NCBI RefSeq assembly: GCF_000239855.1
Contig: NZ_BADT01000089.1
Coordinates: 1 to 52,462, forward strand
Origin: Pseudoalteromonas sp. BSi20652
GTDB lineage: Bacteria > Pseudomonadota > Gammaproteobacteria > Enterobacterales > Alteromonadaceae
Length of the DNA stretch: 52,462 nt
Reading direction: 5' to 3'
Positions 8,611-18,730 of the stretch are shown here, in pieces. Positions within the stretch are counted from its first letter, which is position 1. Each line of letters starts with the position of its first letter. Under the pieces are notes generated by a model. That model was not told where the DNA came from. It searched no databases and saw only the letters and a program-made list of their open reading frames with translations. A program made the position numbers and the translations under genes.

Positions 8611-9423
8611 GTGCGTAAGTATTTATTTTTAATTTTTCTAATAATTAGCAGCCCAAGTTGGGCCGTTGATCCATTTGAAGATTTTCATGAATATGGCAAG
8701 CTCTCTGATGAAGAAATTCATGAGTTACATAAAGGTGAAATGTTTTACGGTGATACTGAATTTGGCTTTATTGTGAGCAAAGGTAACACCAATTCGACCA
8801 GTTTTAAGCTCAAAGGTAATTTATACCAAGATTTTGAAAAATGGCGCAATCAATTCAAAATAGACTCTCTTTATAAGCGCGACGAGAATGATGAAAGCGG
8901 CGGCAGTGATGTTACAGCTAATCGTATCTTTGTATCAGCGCAAGGTAATTATAAAGTAGGCGTTAAAAATTCATCTTTTTTTATATACGGTGATTACGAA
9001 GAAGATCAGTTTAGTGGGCTTAATTTTAAAAGCACGGTAGCAACAGGCTATGGTGCGCGCGTGTATCAAGGCTCTAAAAACAAAGTAGATATTGATATAG
9101 GGCCTGGTTTATATCGTTCAGTAGCTGACGATGATTCGGATGTGAGCGAGGATGAAATCAATAAAACGGGTTACTTAGTACGTGTTGCAATGCAGTGGGA
9201 ACGTTTGGTTTCTAAGCGTACTCGTTTTAATCAAGATGTGAGTATAGAGCAGTCGCTCTCAGGTCTTAATTCTCGTTTAAAATCTGAAACCGCACTGATA
9301 AGCCAAGTGATTGGCGCCGTCTCACTCAAATTTACCTACATGTATCGTTATAATTCAAAACCCGAAGATGATAAACTCAAGTTTGACTCAGAGCTGAGTG
9401 CTACATTGGTGTACAGCTTTTAA
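8611..9423 (+). CDS. DUF481 (YdiY-like) outer-membrane protein
   Basis: An about 270-residue secreted protein of the DUF481 family (E. coli YdiY-like), predicted to be an outer-membrane beta-barrel. The N-terminus MRKYLFLIFLIISSPSWA is a clean signal peptide with cleavage after SWA. The body has alternating hydrophobic strands and ends in YSF, an aromatic C-terminal residue typical of BAM-inserted barrels. I chose the GTG at 8611, preceded by a GAGAG-type ribosome binding site, because the longer frame from the GTG at 8593 puts six polar residues in front of the signal peptide. Other members are linked to acid or salt stress; the substrate is unknown. Confidence 0.85.
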   Translation: MRKYLFLIFLIISSPSWAVDPFEDFHEYGKLSDEEIHELHKGEMFYGDTEFGFIVSKGNTNSTSFKLKGNLYQDFEKWRNQFKIDSLYKRDENDESGGSDVTANRIFVSAQGNYKVGVKNSSFFIYGDYEEDQFSGLNFKSTVATGYGARVYQGSKNKVDIDIGPGLYRSVADDDSDVSEDEINKTGYLVRVAMQWERLVSKRTRFNQDVSIEQSLSGLNSRLKSETALISQVIGAVSLKFTYMYRYNSKPEDDKLKFDSELSATLVYSF

Positions 9424-9448
9424 GTATTTATTTAATTTAGAGAATATT

Positions 9449-9931
9449 ATGTATCAGCATAAACAGTATGCAGTGTTTATCTTTTTTGTATTAGCGTGGA
9501 TAGGCGGTTTTGTAGCCCTTGCATGGAACTTGTTAGGCGCTGATGGACCTTTAATGATATTTGCTGGGATTTTAGTGCTGGTGGGCTTTTTGTTCCATGG
9601 TCTAACAGTTAAAGTAGATGATAAAAAAATTAGCTGGGCGTTTGGTCCTGGCGTTGCAGGGCAGAGTATTGAGCTTGGCGAAGTAGTAGAAGCTAAGGCA
9701 GTTCAAAACTCTTACAGACACGGTATTGGTATGCGAATTACTCACGATGGTTGGGTTTATACAGTATCTGGCTTTAGTGCAATACAGCTAACGCTTAAAG
9801 ATGGCACTTTGTATCGAGTTGGCACAAACGATCAAAAAGGTTTACTAGCCGCACTAAAAGAAAAGAATGTATCAATCGCGCTACCTAGTAAGGCAAAAAC
9901 TGAAACGGTTAAGCGCAACAATATGATATAA
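9449..9931 (+). CDS. Two-TM protein with PH-like cytoplasmic domain
   Basis: A protein of about 160 residues. Two hydrophobic helices within the first 60 residues (FIFFVLAWIGGFVALAW, then MIFAGILVLVGFLFHGL) are followed by a soluble beta-rich domain that resembles a bacterial PH-like domain (DUF304 type). I prefer the ATG at 9449, which has a TAGAGAA ribosome binding site, over the longer frame that overlaps the DUF481 gene. The gene ends in a strong bidirectional terminator shared with slyD. No function can be assigned. Confidence 0.7.
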   Translation: MYQHKQYAVFIFFVLAWIGGFVALAWNLLGADGPLMIFAGILVLVGFLFHGLTVKVDDKKISWAFGPGVAGQSIELGEVVEAKAVQNSYRHGIGMRITHDGWVYTVSGFSAIQLTLKDGTLYRVGTNDQKGLLAALKEKNVSIALPSKAKTETVKRNNMI

Positions 9932-9955
9932 AAAAAGCGCCCTAGGCGCTTTTTT
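9931..9955. terminator. Bidirectional terminator between convergent genes
   Basis: A GC stem GCGCC / GGCGC with a 3-nt loop is flanked by six A on the left and six T on the right, so it can act on both strands. It separates the PH-like gene (plus) from slyD (minus). Confidence 0.85.
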
Positions 9956-9973
9956 ACTTGGTTTAACAGTGTA

Positions 9974-10459
9974 TTAGTGGTCGTGACCACATCCACCTTC
10001 ACCATGTACATGACCATGAGTGAGTTCTTCTTCGGTTGCATCACGTACTTCTAGTATTTCTACATCAAAGTTAAGTGTTATGCCCGCAAGTGGGTTATTA
10101 CCATCTACAATCACTTCTTCATCTTGGATATCGATGATCATTACTGATTGGTCACCATCATCTGTTGATGCACGAAATTGCATGCCGACTTCAATTTCCA
10201 TACCTTCAAACATTGACTTAGGTACAGCTTGCATTAGGTTATCGTGGCGTTCGCCATAGCCTTCATCAGGTTCAACTTTTACGCTAAGTGTGTCGCCTGG
10301 TTGTTTGCCTTGCAAAGCATTTTCTAGGCCTGAAATTAAGTAGCCGGTACCAATAATAAAGTGTAGTGGCTCACCACCAAACGAGTTATCAATGCTATTG
10401 CCATCATTATCCATTACCGAATAATGCATTTTTACCACTTTGTTTGCCGCAACGATCAT
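9974..10459 (-). CDS. slyD: FKBP-type peptidyl-prolyl isomerase SlyD
   Basis: A folding catalyst that isomerises Xaa-Pro bonds and, through its metal-binding tail, assists nickel enzyme maturation in E. coli. The FKBP core is followed by the insert-in-flap chaperone domain (about 70-125), then a short His-rich tail (HGHVHGEGGCGHDH). The tail is much shorter than in E. coli SlyD, so metal capacity is probably lower. I use the Met at 10459, which sits at good distance from an AGGA ribosome binding site; a Met two codons upstream is too close to it. Monocistronic, convergent with the PH-like gene. Confidence 0.94.
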   Translation of the reverse strand: MIVAANKVVKMHYSVMDNDGNSIDNSFGGEPLHFIIGTGYLISGLENALQGKQPGDTLSVKVEPDEGYGERHDNLMQAVPKSMFEGMEIEVGMQFRASTDDGDQSVMIIDIQDEEVIVDGNNPLAGITLNFDVEILEVRDATEEELTHGHVHGEGGCGHDH

Positions 10460-10471
10460 AGTCATTCCTAT

Positions 10472-11383
10472 TTATTCATCTTCAAGAGAGTAGGGTAGAG
10501 GCAGAATGCTTAGCTCTACCTGAGGTATGTGTTTTGCACGAAGTACCTGAGTTACATCAGTATCGTTTGGCAACACAACAAGGCCTATTAATTTATTTGT
10601 TTGTTCATTAAAGCTTTGTGCAATAAGTTTACCCGCACGGCGCCAATTTTCGCCCAATTGGGTTTCTAAATCAGGCTCTGAAAGTATCCCTTCGCTTTGC
10701 CCTGAAACGATATACATTGCACGCTTATTTTTACCTAGGTACTTCATGCGGGCGACAGTTTCTTGACCTGTGTAACACCCTTTTTTAAAGCTTATACCGC
10801 CAATCGCGTGCAGGTTTACCATTTGAGGAACATACTCGCCAATGGCTTCTATACTTAATTGAGGCTCACCTGCAAGCATAGATGCTTGTTGCCATGGGGC
10901 TTCATTATCAAGCGTAGATACGTCATCAGGCATATCAAATTGGCTATCAACCATTAATAATACACGGTTGTTAGCTAATTTTAATGCTTTACCGTGGGTA
11001 AAATCACACGCGCTTGTATCACTTTTAAAGTTAATATCAAGTTGTGCAAGTACAGCAGATAAATCATTACCTATTAAGCCAATTAAACGCTTTGAGGATG
11101 TACTAATATCAACGTTTGCAAATACAGCATATTTTTTAAGCTCAGCTAAGGATTTTTCAATTTCAGCTTTACTACCTGCAAGGTAATAATTATCTTGGTA
11201 AGAAAATAGTTGAAATACACCCCAAAGCTTGCCTTTGGCGCTGCAATGACCAGTCCATAAATAATTACTGCTGGTTAATTTATTAATATCTTGAGTGATT
11301 TGCCCGTGTAAATAGGATAATTTATCAGCACCGCAGAGGCTAATAAGCTGATGGGATAGCGGACATGCATAAACGCTCGACAT
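10472..11383 (-). CDS. ygfZ: YgfZ/GcvT-like folate-binding protein
   Basis: A protein of about 303 residues of the YgfZ family, which uses tetrahydrofolate to support assembly or repair of certain iron-sulfur enzymes, including the tRNA-thiolating MiaB. The family signature KGCYTGQE with its conserved cysteine is present (FKKGCYTGQETVARMKYLG). The start at 11383 (MSSVYACPLSHQ) has a strong AAGAAGG ribosome binding site; the Met 22 codons upstream would add a hydrophobic leader not seen in the family. It is divergent from sdhE, the same arrangement as in E. coli. Confidence 0.93.
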   Translation of the reverse strand: MSSVYACPLSHQLISLCGADKLSYLHGQITQDINKLTSSNYLWTGHCSAKGKLWGVFQLFSYQDNYYLAGSKAEIEKSLAELKKYAVFANVDISTSSKRLIGLIGNDLSAVLAQLDINFKSDTSACDFTHGKALKLANNRVLLMVDSQFDMPDDVSTLDNEAPWQQASMLAGEPQLSIEAIGEYVPQMVNLHAIGGISFKKGCYTGQETVARMKYLGKNKRAMYIVSGQSEGILSEPDLETQLGENWRRAGKLIAQSFNEQTNKLIGLVVLPNDTDVTQVLRAKHIPQVELSILPLPYSLEDE

Positions 11384-11547
11384 AAAAACCTTCTTTGCAA
11401 TATAAATGAAGTGACATAATAACGCAGTTGTTACGTATGGTACAGACAAGCGCTTATTGGTGCGGGTTTATTCTTTAATGAGAGATTAATAGCTGCTAAA
11501 TAGGCTTGTGTTTGTTAAACTCGAGTCAATTAAGTATGAGGTTTAAA

Positions 11548-11799
11548 ATGGTTGAAATTCATAGTAAAGCACGTATTCGTTGGGCTTGCCGTCGTGGCAT
11601 GTTAGAGCTAGATGTTTTGTTTATGCCGTTTGTAGAGGAAGCATACGATTCTTTAAACGCAGAGCAGCAAGCTATTTTTCAGCGTTTACTAACAGAAGAA
11701 GATCCTGATTTATTTGCATGGTTTATGGGTCATCAAGAATGTAAAGATGAGCAACTAAATGGCATGATTAAACTGATTCTAGATCGAGTTCGTGTATAG
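11548..11799 (+). CDS. sdhE: FAD assembly factor SdhE
   Basis: An 83-residue protein of the SdhE/YgfY (CptB) family, which promotes covalent attachment of FAD to the succinate dehydrogenase and fumarate reductase flavoproteins. The RGMLELD motif that contacts the flavoprotein is present (RRGMLELDVL) near residue 17. The ATG at 11548 has a GAGG ribosome binding site seven bases away; the longer frame from a TTG at 11506 is rejected. It overlaps the following ygfX gene by eight bases, as in the sdhE-ygfX (cptBA) pair of enterobacteria. Confidence 0.93.
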   Translation: MVEIHSKARIRWACRRGMLELDVLFMPFVEEAYDSLNAEQQAIFQRLLTEEDPDLFAWFMGHQECKDEQLNGMIKLILDRVRV

Positions 11800-12196
11800 A
11801 TTTACGGTTACAGAAAATAAACCAGACCACAAATCAGTTGTGGTCTTTTTTTGTATGCTTGCTTTAGTATTGTGTCTGTTTTTAAGTTCAATTACAGCAA
11901 TGGTTTTTTGTATAATTGTAAATGCATTAACTGGGCTGTTGGCTTGGCGCAAAATTTTAGCCGCGCACCCACCTCAAGGTGTAATAATTTTAGAGCCGAA
12001 CCAGTTTAGATTTGAAAGTACTACGTTAAAAATTCAAGGCGAGATAAGCGTTAAAAGTCGTTTATTTGGCAATAGTGCTTGGTTGTACATAAAAGGCTTC
12101 AGTACAAACCATTGGCTAATAATATCAGCCAATGGTGTCGATGAACAAAGCTTTGTAAGGTTAAAACGGGCGTTACTTAACGCGGCGTTAAAATAG
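11792..12196 (+). CDS. ygfX: YgfX/CptA family membrane protein
   Basis: A 134-residue protein with a hydrophobic N-terminal region of two helices (about 18-52) followed by a soluble domain, matching YgfX (CptA). In E. coli this protein has been reported as an inhibitor of cell-division filaments paired with SdhE, though that toxin role is disputed. The GTG start overlaps the sdhE stop, indicating translational coupling. Its 3' end overlaps the end of convergent nadB by about 20 bases. Confidence 0.8.
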   Translation: MYRFTVTENKPDHKSVVVFFCMLALVLCLFLSSITAMVFCIIVNALTGLLAWRKILAAHPPQGVIILEPNQFRFESTTLKIQGEISVKSRLFGNSAWLYIKGFSTNHWLIISANGVDEQSFVRLKRALLNAALK

Positions 12197-13781
12197 TTGG
12201 TTTTGGGTTTTTATTTTTTTTGGGATAGTCAATAGTATAATGCAGACCTCGACTCTCTTTACGCTCCATTGCACTTCTAATAATTAATTCAGCCACTTGC
12301 ACTAAATTACGTAACTCTAACAAGTTATTGCTCACCCTAAAGTTCGCATAGTAATCATGTATTTCTTGCTGCAATAATTCAACGCGATGAAGCGCACGCT
12401 CCAAACGTTTAGTTGAGCGTACAATCCCGACATAATCCCACATAAATAGGCGTAACTCATGCCAGTTATGGGTAATAACAATTTCCTCATCAGAGTTACT
12501 AACGCGGCTTTCATCCCAATGTGGTAGTGCGATAGGCTCAGGGGCTCGTTCAATTTTACTTAATATATCTTTCGCAGCAGCGTGGGCAAATACGATACAT
12601 TCTAATAATGAATTACTTGCCATACGGTTTGCACCATGTAGGCCAGTGTAAGCCACCTCACCTATAGCATATAAGTTATCTAAATCGGTTTTACCGTTAA
12701 AGTCAGTCATAACTCCACCACAGGTATAGTGAGCTGCGGGAACTACTGGAATTGCTTCTTTTGTTATATCAAGTCCTACACTTAAGCATTTTGCGTAAAT
12801 AGTAGGAAAGTGTTCAATAATAAATTCTTTATCTTTATGGCTAATATCAAGGTATACGCACTTTGCACCAAGGCGTTTCATTTCAAAATCAATCGCACGA
12901 GCCACTATGTCGCGAGGAGCAAGCTCTTCACGGCTATCAAAGTCTTTCATAAACCGAGTGCCATCAGGGCGTTTTAAATAAGCCCCTTCTCCGCGCATAG
13001 CCTCGGTAATTAAAAAGTTTTGTAATTCTGGATGATAAAGGCTTGTAGGATGAAATTGATTAAACTCCATATTTGCAACTTTACAGCCTGCGCGCCACGC
13101 CATTGCAATGCCATCACCACTTGAAACGTCTGGGTTTGACGTATACAAATACACTTTACTCGCGCCACCCGTTGCAAGGGCTACAAATTTAGCTGAAATA
13201 GTTTCTACTTTTTTAGCTTTTTTGTTCCACACATACATACCTTCAATGTGTGAGCCTGTTTTTCCGGCACTTTTATCCGTGATTAAATCAATAGCGTTGT
13301 ATTGCTCTAAGAGCGTTATATTCTTATGAATTTTTACTTGGCTAATAAGCGTAGTTTGCACAGCTTTGCCTGTTGCATCAGCTGCATGCAAAATACGACG
13401 ATGGCTGTGACCGCCTTCACGTGTTAAATGAAAACGCTCTTTTCCTTTGCTATCAAACTCCATATCAAAGGGTACGCCTTGGTCGATTAACCACTGTAGG
13501 CAATCGTGAGCATTGCTGGCAGTATAATGAACAGCGTCTCTGTCGCATAAACCGCCGCCCGCATCGAGCGTATCTTCAACATGAGATTCTATGCTGTCGT
13601 TTTGTTTATCAAATACAGCTGCTATACCACCTTGGGCATATAAAGTAGAACCTTCTGTAAGCGCTCCTTTACTGATCACGGTAACGTTACAATAATTAGC
13701 TAGAGATAATGCAAGTGATAAGCCTGCTGCGCCGCTACCTATAATAGCGACATCTGCAATGTGATGTTTATTTTGGTTCAT
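12177..13781 (-). CDS. nadB: L-aspartate oxidase NadB
   Basis: Flavoenzyme that oxidises L-aspartate to iminoaspartate, the first step of de novo NAD synthesis with NadA. The N-terminal dinucleotide motif [11 protein letters not shown] (about 15-25), the YAQGGIAAV flavin loop and the active-site [13 protein letters not shown] segment are all present, and 534 residues is close to E. coli NadB (540). It is divergent from rpoE, exactly the nadB-rpoE arrangement of E. coli. Cytoplasmic. The start codon has no obvious ribosome binding site. Confidence 0.96.
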   Translation of the reverse strand: MNQNKHHIADVAIIGSGAAGLSLALSLANYCNVTVISKGALTEGSTLYAQGGIAAVFDKQNDSIESHVEDTLDAGGGLCDRDAVHYTASNAHDCLQWLIDQGVPFDMEFDSKGKERFHLTREGGHSHRRILHAADATGKAVQTTLISQVKIHKNITLLEQYNAIDLITDKSAGKTGSHIEGMYVWNKKAKKVETISAKFVALATGGASKVYLYTSNPDVSSGDGIAMAWRAGCKVANMEFNQFHPTSLYHPELQNFLITEAMRGEGAYLKRPDGTRFMKDFDSREELAPRDIVARAIDFEMKRLGAKCVYLDISHKDKEFIIEHFPTIYAKCLSVGLDITKEAIPVVPAAHYTCGGVMTDFNGKTDLDNLYAIGEVAYTGLHGANRMASNSLLECIVFAHAAAKDILSKIERAPEPIALPHWDESRVSNSDEEIVITHNWHELRLFMWDYVGIVRSTKRLERALHRVELLQQEIHDYYANFRVSNNLLELRNLVQVAELIIRSAMERKESRGLHYTIDYPKKNKNPKPTILTPR

Positions 13782-13934
13782 GTCAGAGGTACTTTGCGGT
13801 TACAATGCTCATATAGAGCAATATTTGTTTTTAATATCTGTAGTTGTACCATATTTGTCATACTACTACGTAGTGATTTTAAAGGCTTAGCGCCGTTATT
13901 TATCATCTATTTTATAAAAAAATAATATTAAGCA

Positions 13935-13961
13935 GAACTTTTTATTCATGTCGGGGTCAGA
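13935..13961 (+). promoter_or_regulatory. Sigma-E type promoter of rpoE
   Basis: GAACTT (13935-13940) is separated by 16 bases from TCAGA (13957-13961), close to the sigma-E consensus of GAACTT and TC-rich -10. Transcription would begin near 13967, about 60 bases before the chosen rpoE start. This fits autoregulation by RpoE, as in E. coli. Confidence 0.75.
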
Positions 13962-14027
13962 GTATTTGTGAACAATAACGACAATATGAATAACAAGCAA
14001 AAATCAGACATAGGAGTACCGGCTCGA

Positions 14028-14609
14028 ATGAGCGAGCAGGAATTAGATTTAGTGCTAGTAAAAAGGGTCCAGCAAGGAGATAAAAACGCCTTCAACCTAT
14101 TAGTGAAGAAGTATCAAAACAAAATTGCAGGTTTGATCTCACGTTATGTATCAAACCAAGGCGATATTGCTGATGTAGCACAAGAGGCTTTTATTAAAGC
14201 TTACCGTGCACTTCCCAACTTTAGAGGTGACAGCGCCTTTTACACGTGGTTATACCGTATTGCCGTTAATTGTGCTAAAAATTACTTAGTAGCCCAGGGC
14301 CGTAAACCGCCAGCTAATGATATAGACGCTGAAGACGCTGAATTTTATGACTGCGGTGATTCGATGCGATCAAACGCATCCCCTGAAAATTTACTACTGA
14401 GCGAAGAAGTTCGCGCTGTAATTTTTAATACAATTGATAGTTTGCCTGAAGAGCTTAAAACCGCAATCACTCTTAGAGAAATCGAAGGGATGAGCTATGA
14501 AGAAATAGCCGTGGTAATGGATTGCCCCGTCGGGACTGTGCGTTCGCGTATATTTCGTGCCCGAGAAGCAATTGATAACAAATTAAACCCATTAATAGGC
14601 GAGTCTTAG
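14028..14609 (+). CDS. rpoE: RNA polymerase sigma-E factor RpoE
   Basis: Extracytoplasmic-function sigma factor that directs the envelope stress response. Region 2 (FNLLVKKYQNKIAGLISRYV to FIKAYRALPNF) and region 4 (YEEIAVVMDCPVGTVRSRIF) match E. coli RpoE closely. I choose the ATG at 14028 (MSEQELDLVLV), preceded by AGGAG 11 bases away, since it gives 193 residues versus 191 in E. coli. An upstream GTG at 13968 would extend it by 20 polar residues but coincides with the predicted transcription start, so it is unlikely. It is followed by rseA, rseB and rseC. Confidence 0.96.
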   Translation: MSEQELDLVLVKRVQQGDKNAFNLLVKKYQNKIAGLISRYVSNQGDIADVAQEAFIKAYRALPNFRGDSAFYTWLYRIAVNCAKNYLVAQGRKPPANDIDAEDAEFYDCGDSMRSNASPENLLLSEEVRAVIFNTIDSLPEELKTAITLREIEGMSYEEIAVVMDCPVGTVRSRIFRAREAIDNKLNPLIGES

Positions 14610-14610
14610 T

Positions 14611-15228
14611 ATGACAAAAGCACACCTTAACAAGTTAGATAACGAAGCGTTATCGGCATTACTTGATGGCGAACAACATCTAACTGATGCAATAATTGCA
14701 GAGCAAGACGTTACTACGTTCGGCCGTTATGCGTTAATTGGTGATGCAATGCGAGCTCAAAAAAATAATAACGACATTCATATTGATATTAGCGACCGCG
14801 TTGCATTAGCACTAGAAAGCGAGCCTGTTTATGCTGACTTTAATAAACCAAAAACACAGCCTCAAGCAATCACAGAGACAGTGCAAGATAATAAAGTAGT
14901 GGCTTTTAATTGGCGCAAGCCTGTTGCTCAACTAGCGATTGCTGCCAGCGTAGCCATGTTTGCTATTATGGGAGTAAATACGCTACCTCAAAATGATCCT
15001 CAGCAAAATGAAATTCCCTTGCTGCAAACAACACCCCTAACAGGTATGGCTTCACCGGTTAGTTATTCATCAGCAGCGCCTGCGCTTGAAAATGCAGAGC
15101 TAGGTTTACGTGAATTACAACAGCAACGTATTGGTGCATTAGTTCTTGAGCATCAACGCCAAGCACGAGTTGCGAATTCTTTAGAAACAGCGCAAACTAA
15201 TACCAAAGCGTCTGAGGAAAAAAACTAA
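14611..15228 (+). CDS. rseA: Anti-sigma-E factor RseA
   Basis: Inner-membrane anti-sigma factor that holds RpoE until DegS and RseP cleave it. The N-terminal cytoplasmic part (LDNEALSALLDGE) is the sigma-binding domain, a single membrane helix lies at about 107-125 (VAQLAIAASVAMFAIMG), and the C-terminal part is periplasmic. It starts one base after the rpoE stop. Length 205 versus 216 in E. coli. Confidence 0.93.
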   Translation: MTKAHLNKLDNEALSALLDGEQHLTDAIIAEQDVTTFGRYALIGDAMRAQKNNNDIHIDISDRVALALESEPVYADFNKPKTQPQAITETVQDNKVVAFNWRKPVAQLAIAASVAMFAIMGVNTLPQNDPQQNEIPLLQTTPLTGMASPVSYSSAAPALENAELGLRELQQQRIGALVLEHQRQARVANSLETAQTNTKASEEKN

Positions 15229-15232
15229 TTAA

Positions 15233-16183
15233 ATGAAAGTAATCACTTTTGTTCTGTCGTTGGTAGTAAGCTTTAATGCATTTGCCAACGACACAAATCC
15301 TGCCAAAGATTTATTACTAAAAATGGCTAATGCCGTTCACACCCGTAATTTTGACGCTTCGTTTGTGGTTGTCAAAGGTAAAACAATGGAGCCCTACCGA
15401 TGGGTGCATGCTTTACAAGGTGACACAGAACTTGAGCATTTAAGTTTACTTAACGGTGCTGGGCTTGAAATGGTCCGTATTGACAACCAAGTTACTTATT
15501 TTGAACCTCAGTCAGAACCATACTCCCTAAAAACAGATTCAATAGCGGGTCCAATCCCTGAAGTGCTTTTTAAAGATATAGATCGCTTAAGCGCGCACTA
15601 TGATTTTGTACTAGGCGGGAAAGGTCGTATTGCAGGGCGTGCTGCACAACTAGTTCGCATAGAATCTAAAGACGAGTATAAATATAATTATTGGATTTGG
15701 CTGGATATGGAGTCGTCGTTGTTACTAAAAGCCGCGTACGTTAACCATGAAGGTGAGGCCTTAGAGCAGTTACAGCTTACTCACATTAGTGTGACAGAGC
15801 AGCCAGCAGGTATGTTACTAGAAGTGCTCAATCGAAACTTTCCAACGCCTTTACCAAACGATGCACTTATAAACGAAGACAGTACAGCTACTAACTGGCA
15901 AATTAGTTGGTTACCGGATGGCTTTGAATTACTAAAATCAGACAGACATAAGCTCGATTTAAATAACGAATTAACAGACTATTACTTGTTCTCTGATGGT
16001 TTTGTTGAAATTTCGGTATTTATACAACGTCCTTTACCAGGCAAGCGTTTAAGCGGTGCATTAACCTCTGGTGCAACGACGGTATATGTACATAACGGCG
16101 GTAATTTTGATGTATCGGTTGTTGGTAATGTACCGAGTATGACTGCAAAAGCAATTGCAGAGTCAGTAACTCGCGCCTTATAA
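15233..16183 (+). CDS. rseB: Sigma-E regulatory protein RseB
   Basis: Periplasmic partner that binds RseA and protects it from cleavage until it senses mislocalised lipopolysaccharide. A signal peptide (residues 1-18, ending FNAFA) precedes a MucB/RseB-type lipoprotein-carrier-like fold and a smaller C-terminal domain. It begins four bases after rseA, and its 316 residues compare with 318 in E. coli. Confidence 0.93.
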   Translation: MKVITFVLSLVVSFNAFANDTNPAKDLLLKMANAVHTRNFDASFVVVKGKTMEPYRWVHALQGDTELEHLSLLNGAGLEMVRIDNQVTYFEPQSEPYSLKTDSIAGPIPEVLFKDIDRLSAHYDFVLGGKGRIAGRAAQLVRIESKDEYKYNYWIWLDMESSLLLKAAYVNHEGEALEQLQLTHISVTEQPAGMLLEVLNRNFPTPLPNDALINEDSTATNWQISWLPDGFELLKSDRHKLDLNNELTDYYLFSDGFVEISVFIQRPLPGKRLSGALTSGATTVYVHNGGNFDVSVVGNVPSMTAKAIAESVTRAL

Positions 16184-16202
16184 ACGATTTGTAAGGATTG
16201 TT

Positions 16203-16652
16203 ATGATTGAACAAACCCTCACTGTTGTGGCCATTAACGGCCACATTGCAGACTTAGAAGCAGAACAAAAGCAAGCGTGTGCAGGCTGTAATGGTCGTTG
16301 CGGTTCACAAGTATTTAGTAAATTATTTGGCACAGCTAAAAAAACACTCCCCTATAAATTTGACTCATCTGTTGTGGTAGGTCAAAAAGTTACGTTGTCG
16401 TTAGATGACAGTCACGTTGTTAAACATGCTTTTGCTGTGTACATGCTTCCGTTATTTTTAAGCCTTATTTTTGCTTTAACAACATCTGAACTTTTTAAAG
16501 TTACAGAAGGCTGGCAAATTCTAGCAGCAGCTTTTGGTGGTGTTTTTGGTTTTTTTATAGCTAAAACACGAGTTAAATCGCTTAAACACGATATAAAAGT
16601 AATAAAAATTCATCCTATTAGTATTCCTTTAACTCAAATAGATGGTGATTGA
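16203..16652 (+). CDS. rseC: RseC/MucC family membrane protein
   Basis: A 149-residue inner-membrane protein with a cysteine cluster CAGCNGRCG near residue 22 and two membrane helices (about 78-95 and 102-120), the signature of RseC/MucC. E. coli RseC is linked to redox control of SoxR and weakly to sigma-E. It is the last gene of the rpoE operon here; about 270 bases separate it from lepA. Confidence 0.92.
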   Translation: MIEQTLTVVAINGHIADLEAEQKQACAGCNGRCGSQVFSKLFGTAKKTLPYKFDSSVVVGQKVTLSLDDSHVVKHAFAVYMLPLFLSLIFALTTSELFKVTEGWQILAAAFGGVFGFFIAKTRVKSLKHDIKVIKIHPISIPLTQIDGD

Positions 16653-16926
16653 CGCCAATTAAATGTAAAATTGCCGTTTTATACCAAAGTAACTTGGAAA
16701 TACAGGGAACCATGGTTTTAAAATTATTTTATCTGATTGAGTTGTTTGAGTTAACTAGTCGTAACTTTTTGTTATTTAAAGAATAAAATAGTTTTAGCCT
16801 ACCTTAAAAAGTGTAAGTTGAGTCTGTAATTTACAAACTGAGCTTATGGCATCCTAAAGCAAGTATTTTCAAGTCACTTAGGTATTCATATTTAGTCCAT
16901 TAAAATAGAAGTATAGAATCCAGTTT

Positions 16927-18714
16927 ATGAAGCATATCCGTAATTTTTCGATCATCGCCCATATTGACCATGGTAAATCGACCCTTTCAGATCGTTTGAT
17001 TCAAGTTTGTGGCGGTTTAACCGACCGTGAAATGCAAAAACAAGTTTTGGATTCAATGGATATTGAGCGCGAACGTGGTATTACCATTAAAGCGCAAAGT
17101 GTGACGTTGAATTATAAAGCGAACGATGGCGAAACTTATCAACTTAATTTCATTGATACTCCAGGACACGTTGATTTTACATATGAAGTATCGCGCTCTT
17201 TAGCTGCATGTGAAGGTGCACTACTCGTTGTTGATGCAGGCCAAGGCGTTGAAGCACAAACATTAGCTAACTGTTACACCGCTATTGAAATGGAATTAGA
17301 AGTAATTCCAGTACTTAATAAAATCGATTTACCGCAAGCGGATCCTTTGCGCGTTGCAGAAGAAATTGAAGAAATTATTGGTATTGATGCCCTTGATGCA
17401 GTGCAATGTAGCGCTAAAACGGGTGTAGGTATTGCCGAAGTTCTTGAAATGATTGTTAGAGATGTTCCGCCGCCAGTAGGCGATACAGATGGACCTCTGC
17501 AAGCACTTATTATCGATTCTTGGTTTGACCCATACCAAGGCGTTGTATCACTAGTGCGTATTAAGCACGGTGAATTACGCATTGGCGACAAAATAAAAAT
17601 AATGTCGAACGAGCATATACATACTGCCGACCAAGTGGGTGTGTTTACACCTAAGCAAACTAACACCGGTATTTTAAGAACCGGTGAAGTAGGATTTGTT
17701 ATTGCGGGTATTAAAGAGATACATGGTGCACCAGTAGGTGACACTATTACTCATCAAAAAAATGCGGCTCCACTTCGTTTACCTGGCTTTCAAAAAATTA
17801 AGCCTCAGGTTTATGCAGGTATGTTCCCAATTGCATCAGATGAGTATGAATCATTCCGTGATGCGCTTAATAAACTAAGCTTAAACGATGCGTCGTTATT
17901 CTTTGAACCAGAGAATTCAACTGCATTAGGTTTTGGTTTCCGCTGTGGCTTTTTAGGTATGCTACACATGGAAATCATTCAAGAGCGTTTAGAGCGTGAA
18001 TACGATATTGATTTAATTACAACGGCACCTACGGTAATCTATGAGATAGTTACTAAAGAAGGTACATTTCAGATTGATAACCCGTCTAATTTACCTGCAG
18101 TAAACGATATTGTAGAAATTCGTGAGCCGATTGTTGAAGCTAATATTTTGGTACCACAAGAATACTTAGGTAATGTTATTACTCTGTGTATTGAAAAACG
18201 TGGTAGCCAAACAAAAATGACTTATCACGGAAAGCAAGTAGCTGTTACTTACGAGCTACCTATGGCTGAAGTGGTAATGGACTTTTTTGATAAATTAAAA
18301 TCAACAAGCCGTGGTTTTGCGTCGCTTGATTATAACTTTAAACACTTTCAAACATCAGATATGGTGCGTGTTGATATTTTGATCAATGGAGAGCGCGTTG
18401 ACGCACTTGCGATAATTGTTCACAGAGACGGTGCGCAGTCTCGTGGTCGTCAATTAGCTGATGCACTAAAAGAACTTATCCCACGTCAAATGTTTGATAT
18501 TGCGATTCAAGCAGCGATTGGACAACATGTTATTGCCCGTACTACGGTAAAACAGTTACGTAAAAACGTAATTGCTAAGTGTTACGGTGGCGATGTGAGT
18601 CGTAAGAAAAAGTTACTTAAAAAGCAAAAAGATGGTAAAAAACGTATGAAGCAAGTAGGTAATGTTGAAGTGCCTCAAGAAGCGTTTTTAGCTATTTTAA
18701 AAGTTGGTAAATAA
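16927..18714 (+). CDS. lepA: Elongation factor 4 LepA
   Basis: Ribosome-associated GTPase that influences translation elongation or initiation under stress. It carries the G-domain motifs AHIDHGKST (about 10-18), DTPGHVDF, and NKIDLP, then the EF-G-like domains II, III and V and the LepA-specific C-terminal domain ending in [20 protein letters not shown]. The 595 residues agree with E. coli (599). It heads a run lepA-lepB-rnc-era-recO-pdxJ with short gaps, so it is likely the first gene of that operon. Confidence 0.97.
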   Translation: MKHIRNFSIIAHIDHGKSTLSDRLIQVCGGLTDREMQKQVLDSMDIERERGITIKAQSVTLNYKANDGETYQLNFIDTPGHVDFTYEVSRSLAACEGALLVVDAGQGVEAQTLANCYTAIEMELEVIPVLNKIDLPQADPLRVAEEIEEIIGIDALDAVQCSAKTGVGIAEVLEMIVRDVPPPVGDTDGPLQALIIDSWFDPYQGVVSLVRIKHGELRIGDKIKIMSNEHIHTADQVGVFTPKQTNTGILRTGEVGFVIAGIKEIHGAPVGDTITHQKNAAPLRLPGFQKIKPQVYAGMFPIASDEYESFRDALNKLSLNDASLFFEPENSTALGFGFRCGFLGMLHMEIIQERLEREYDIDLITTAPTVIYEIVTKEGTFQIDNPSNLPAVNDIVEIREPIVEANILVPQEYLGNVITLCIEKRGSQTKMTYHGKQVAVTYELPMAEVVMDFFDKLKSTSRGFASLDYNFKHFQTSDMVRVDILINGERVDALAIIVHRDGAQSRGRQLADALKELIPRQMFDIAIQAAIGQHVIARTTVKQLRKNVIAKCYGGDVSRKKKLLKKQKDGKKRMKQVGNVEVPQEAFLAILKVGK

Positions 18715-18730
18715 AAACAAAGGATTATAA

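Noticed and set aside
16653-16926. A second sigma-E promoter in front of lepA
   Set aside because: Only partial GAACTT-like words are present without a matching -10 at proper distance.
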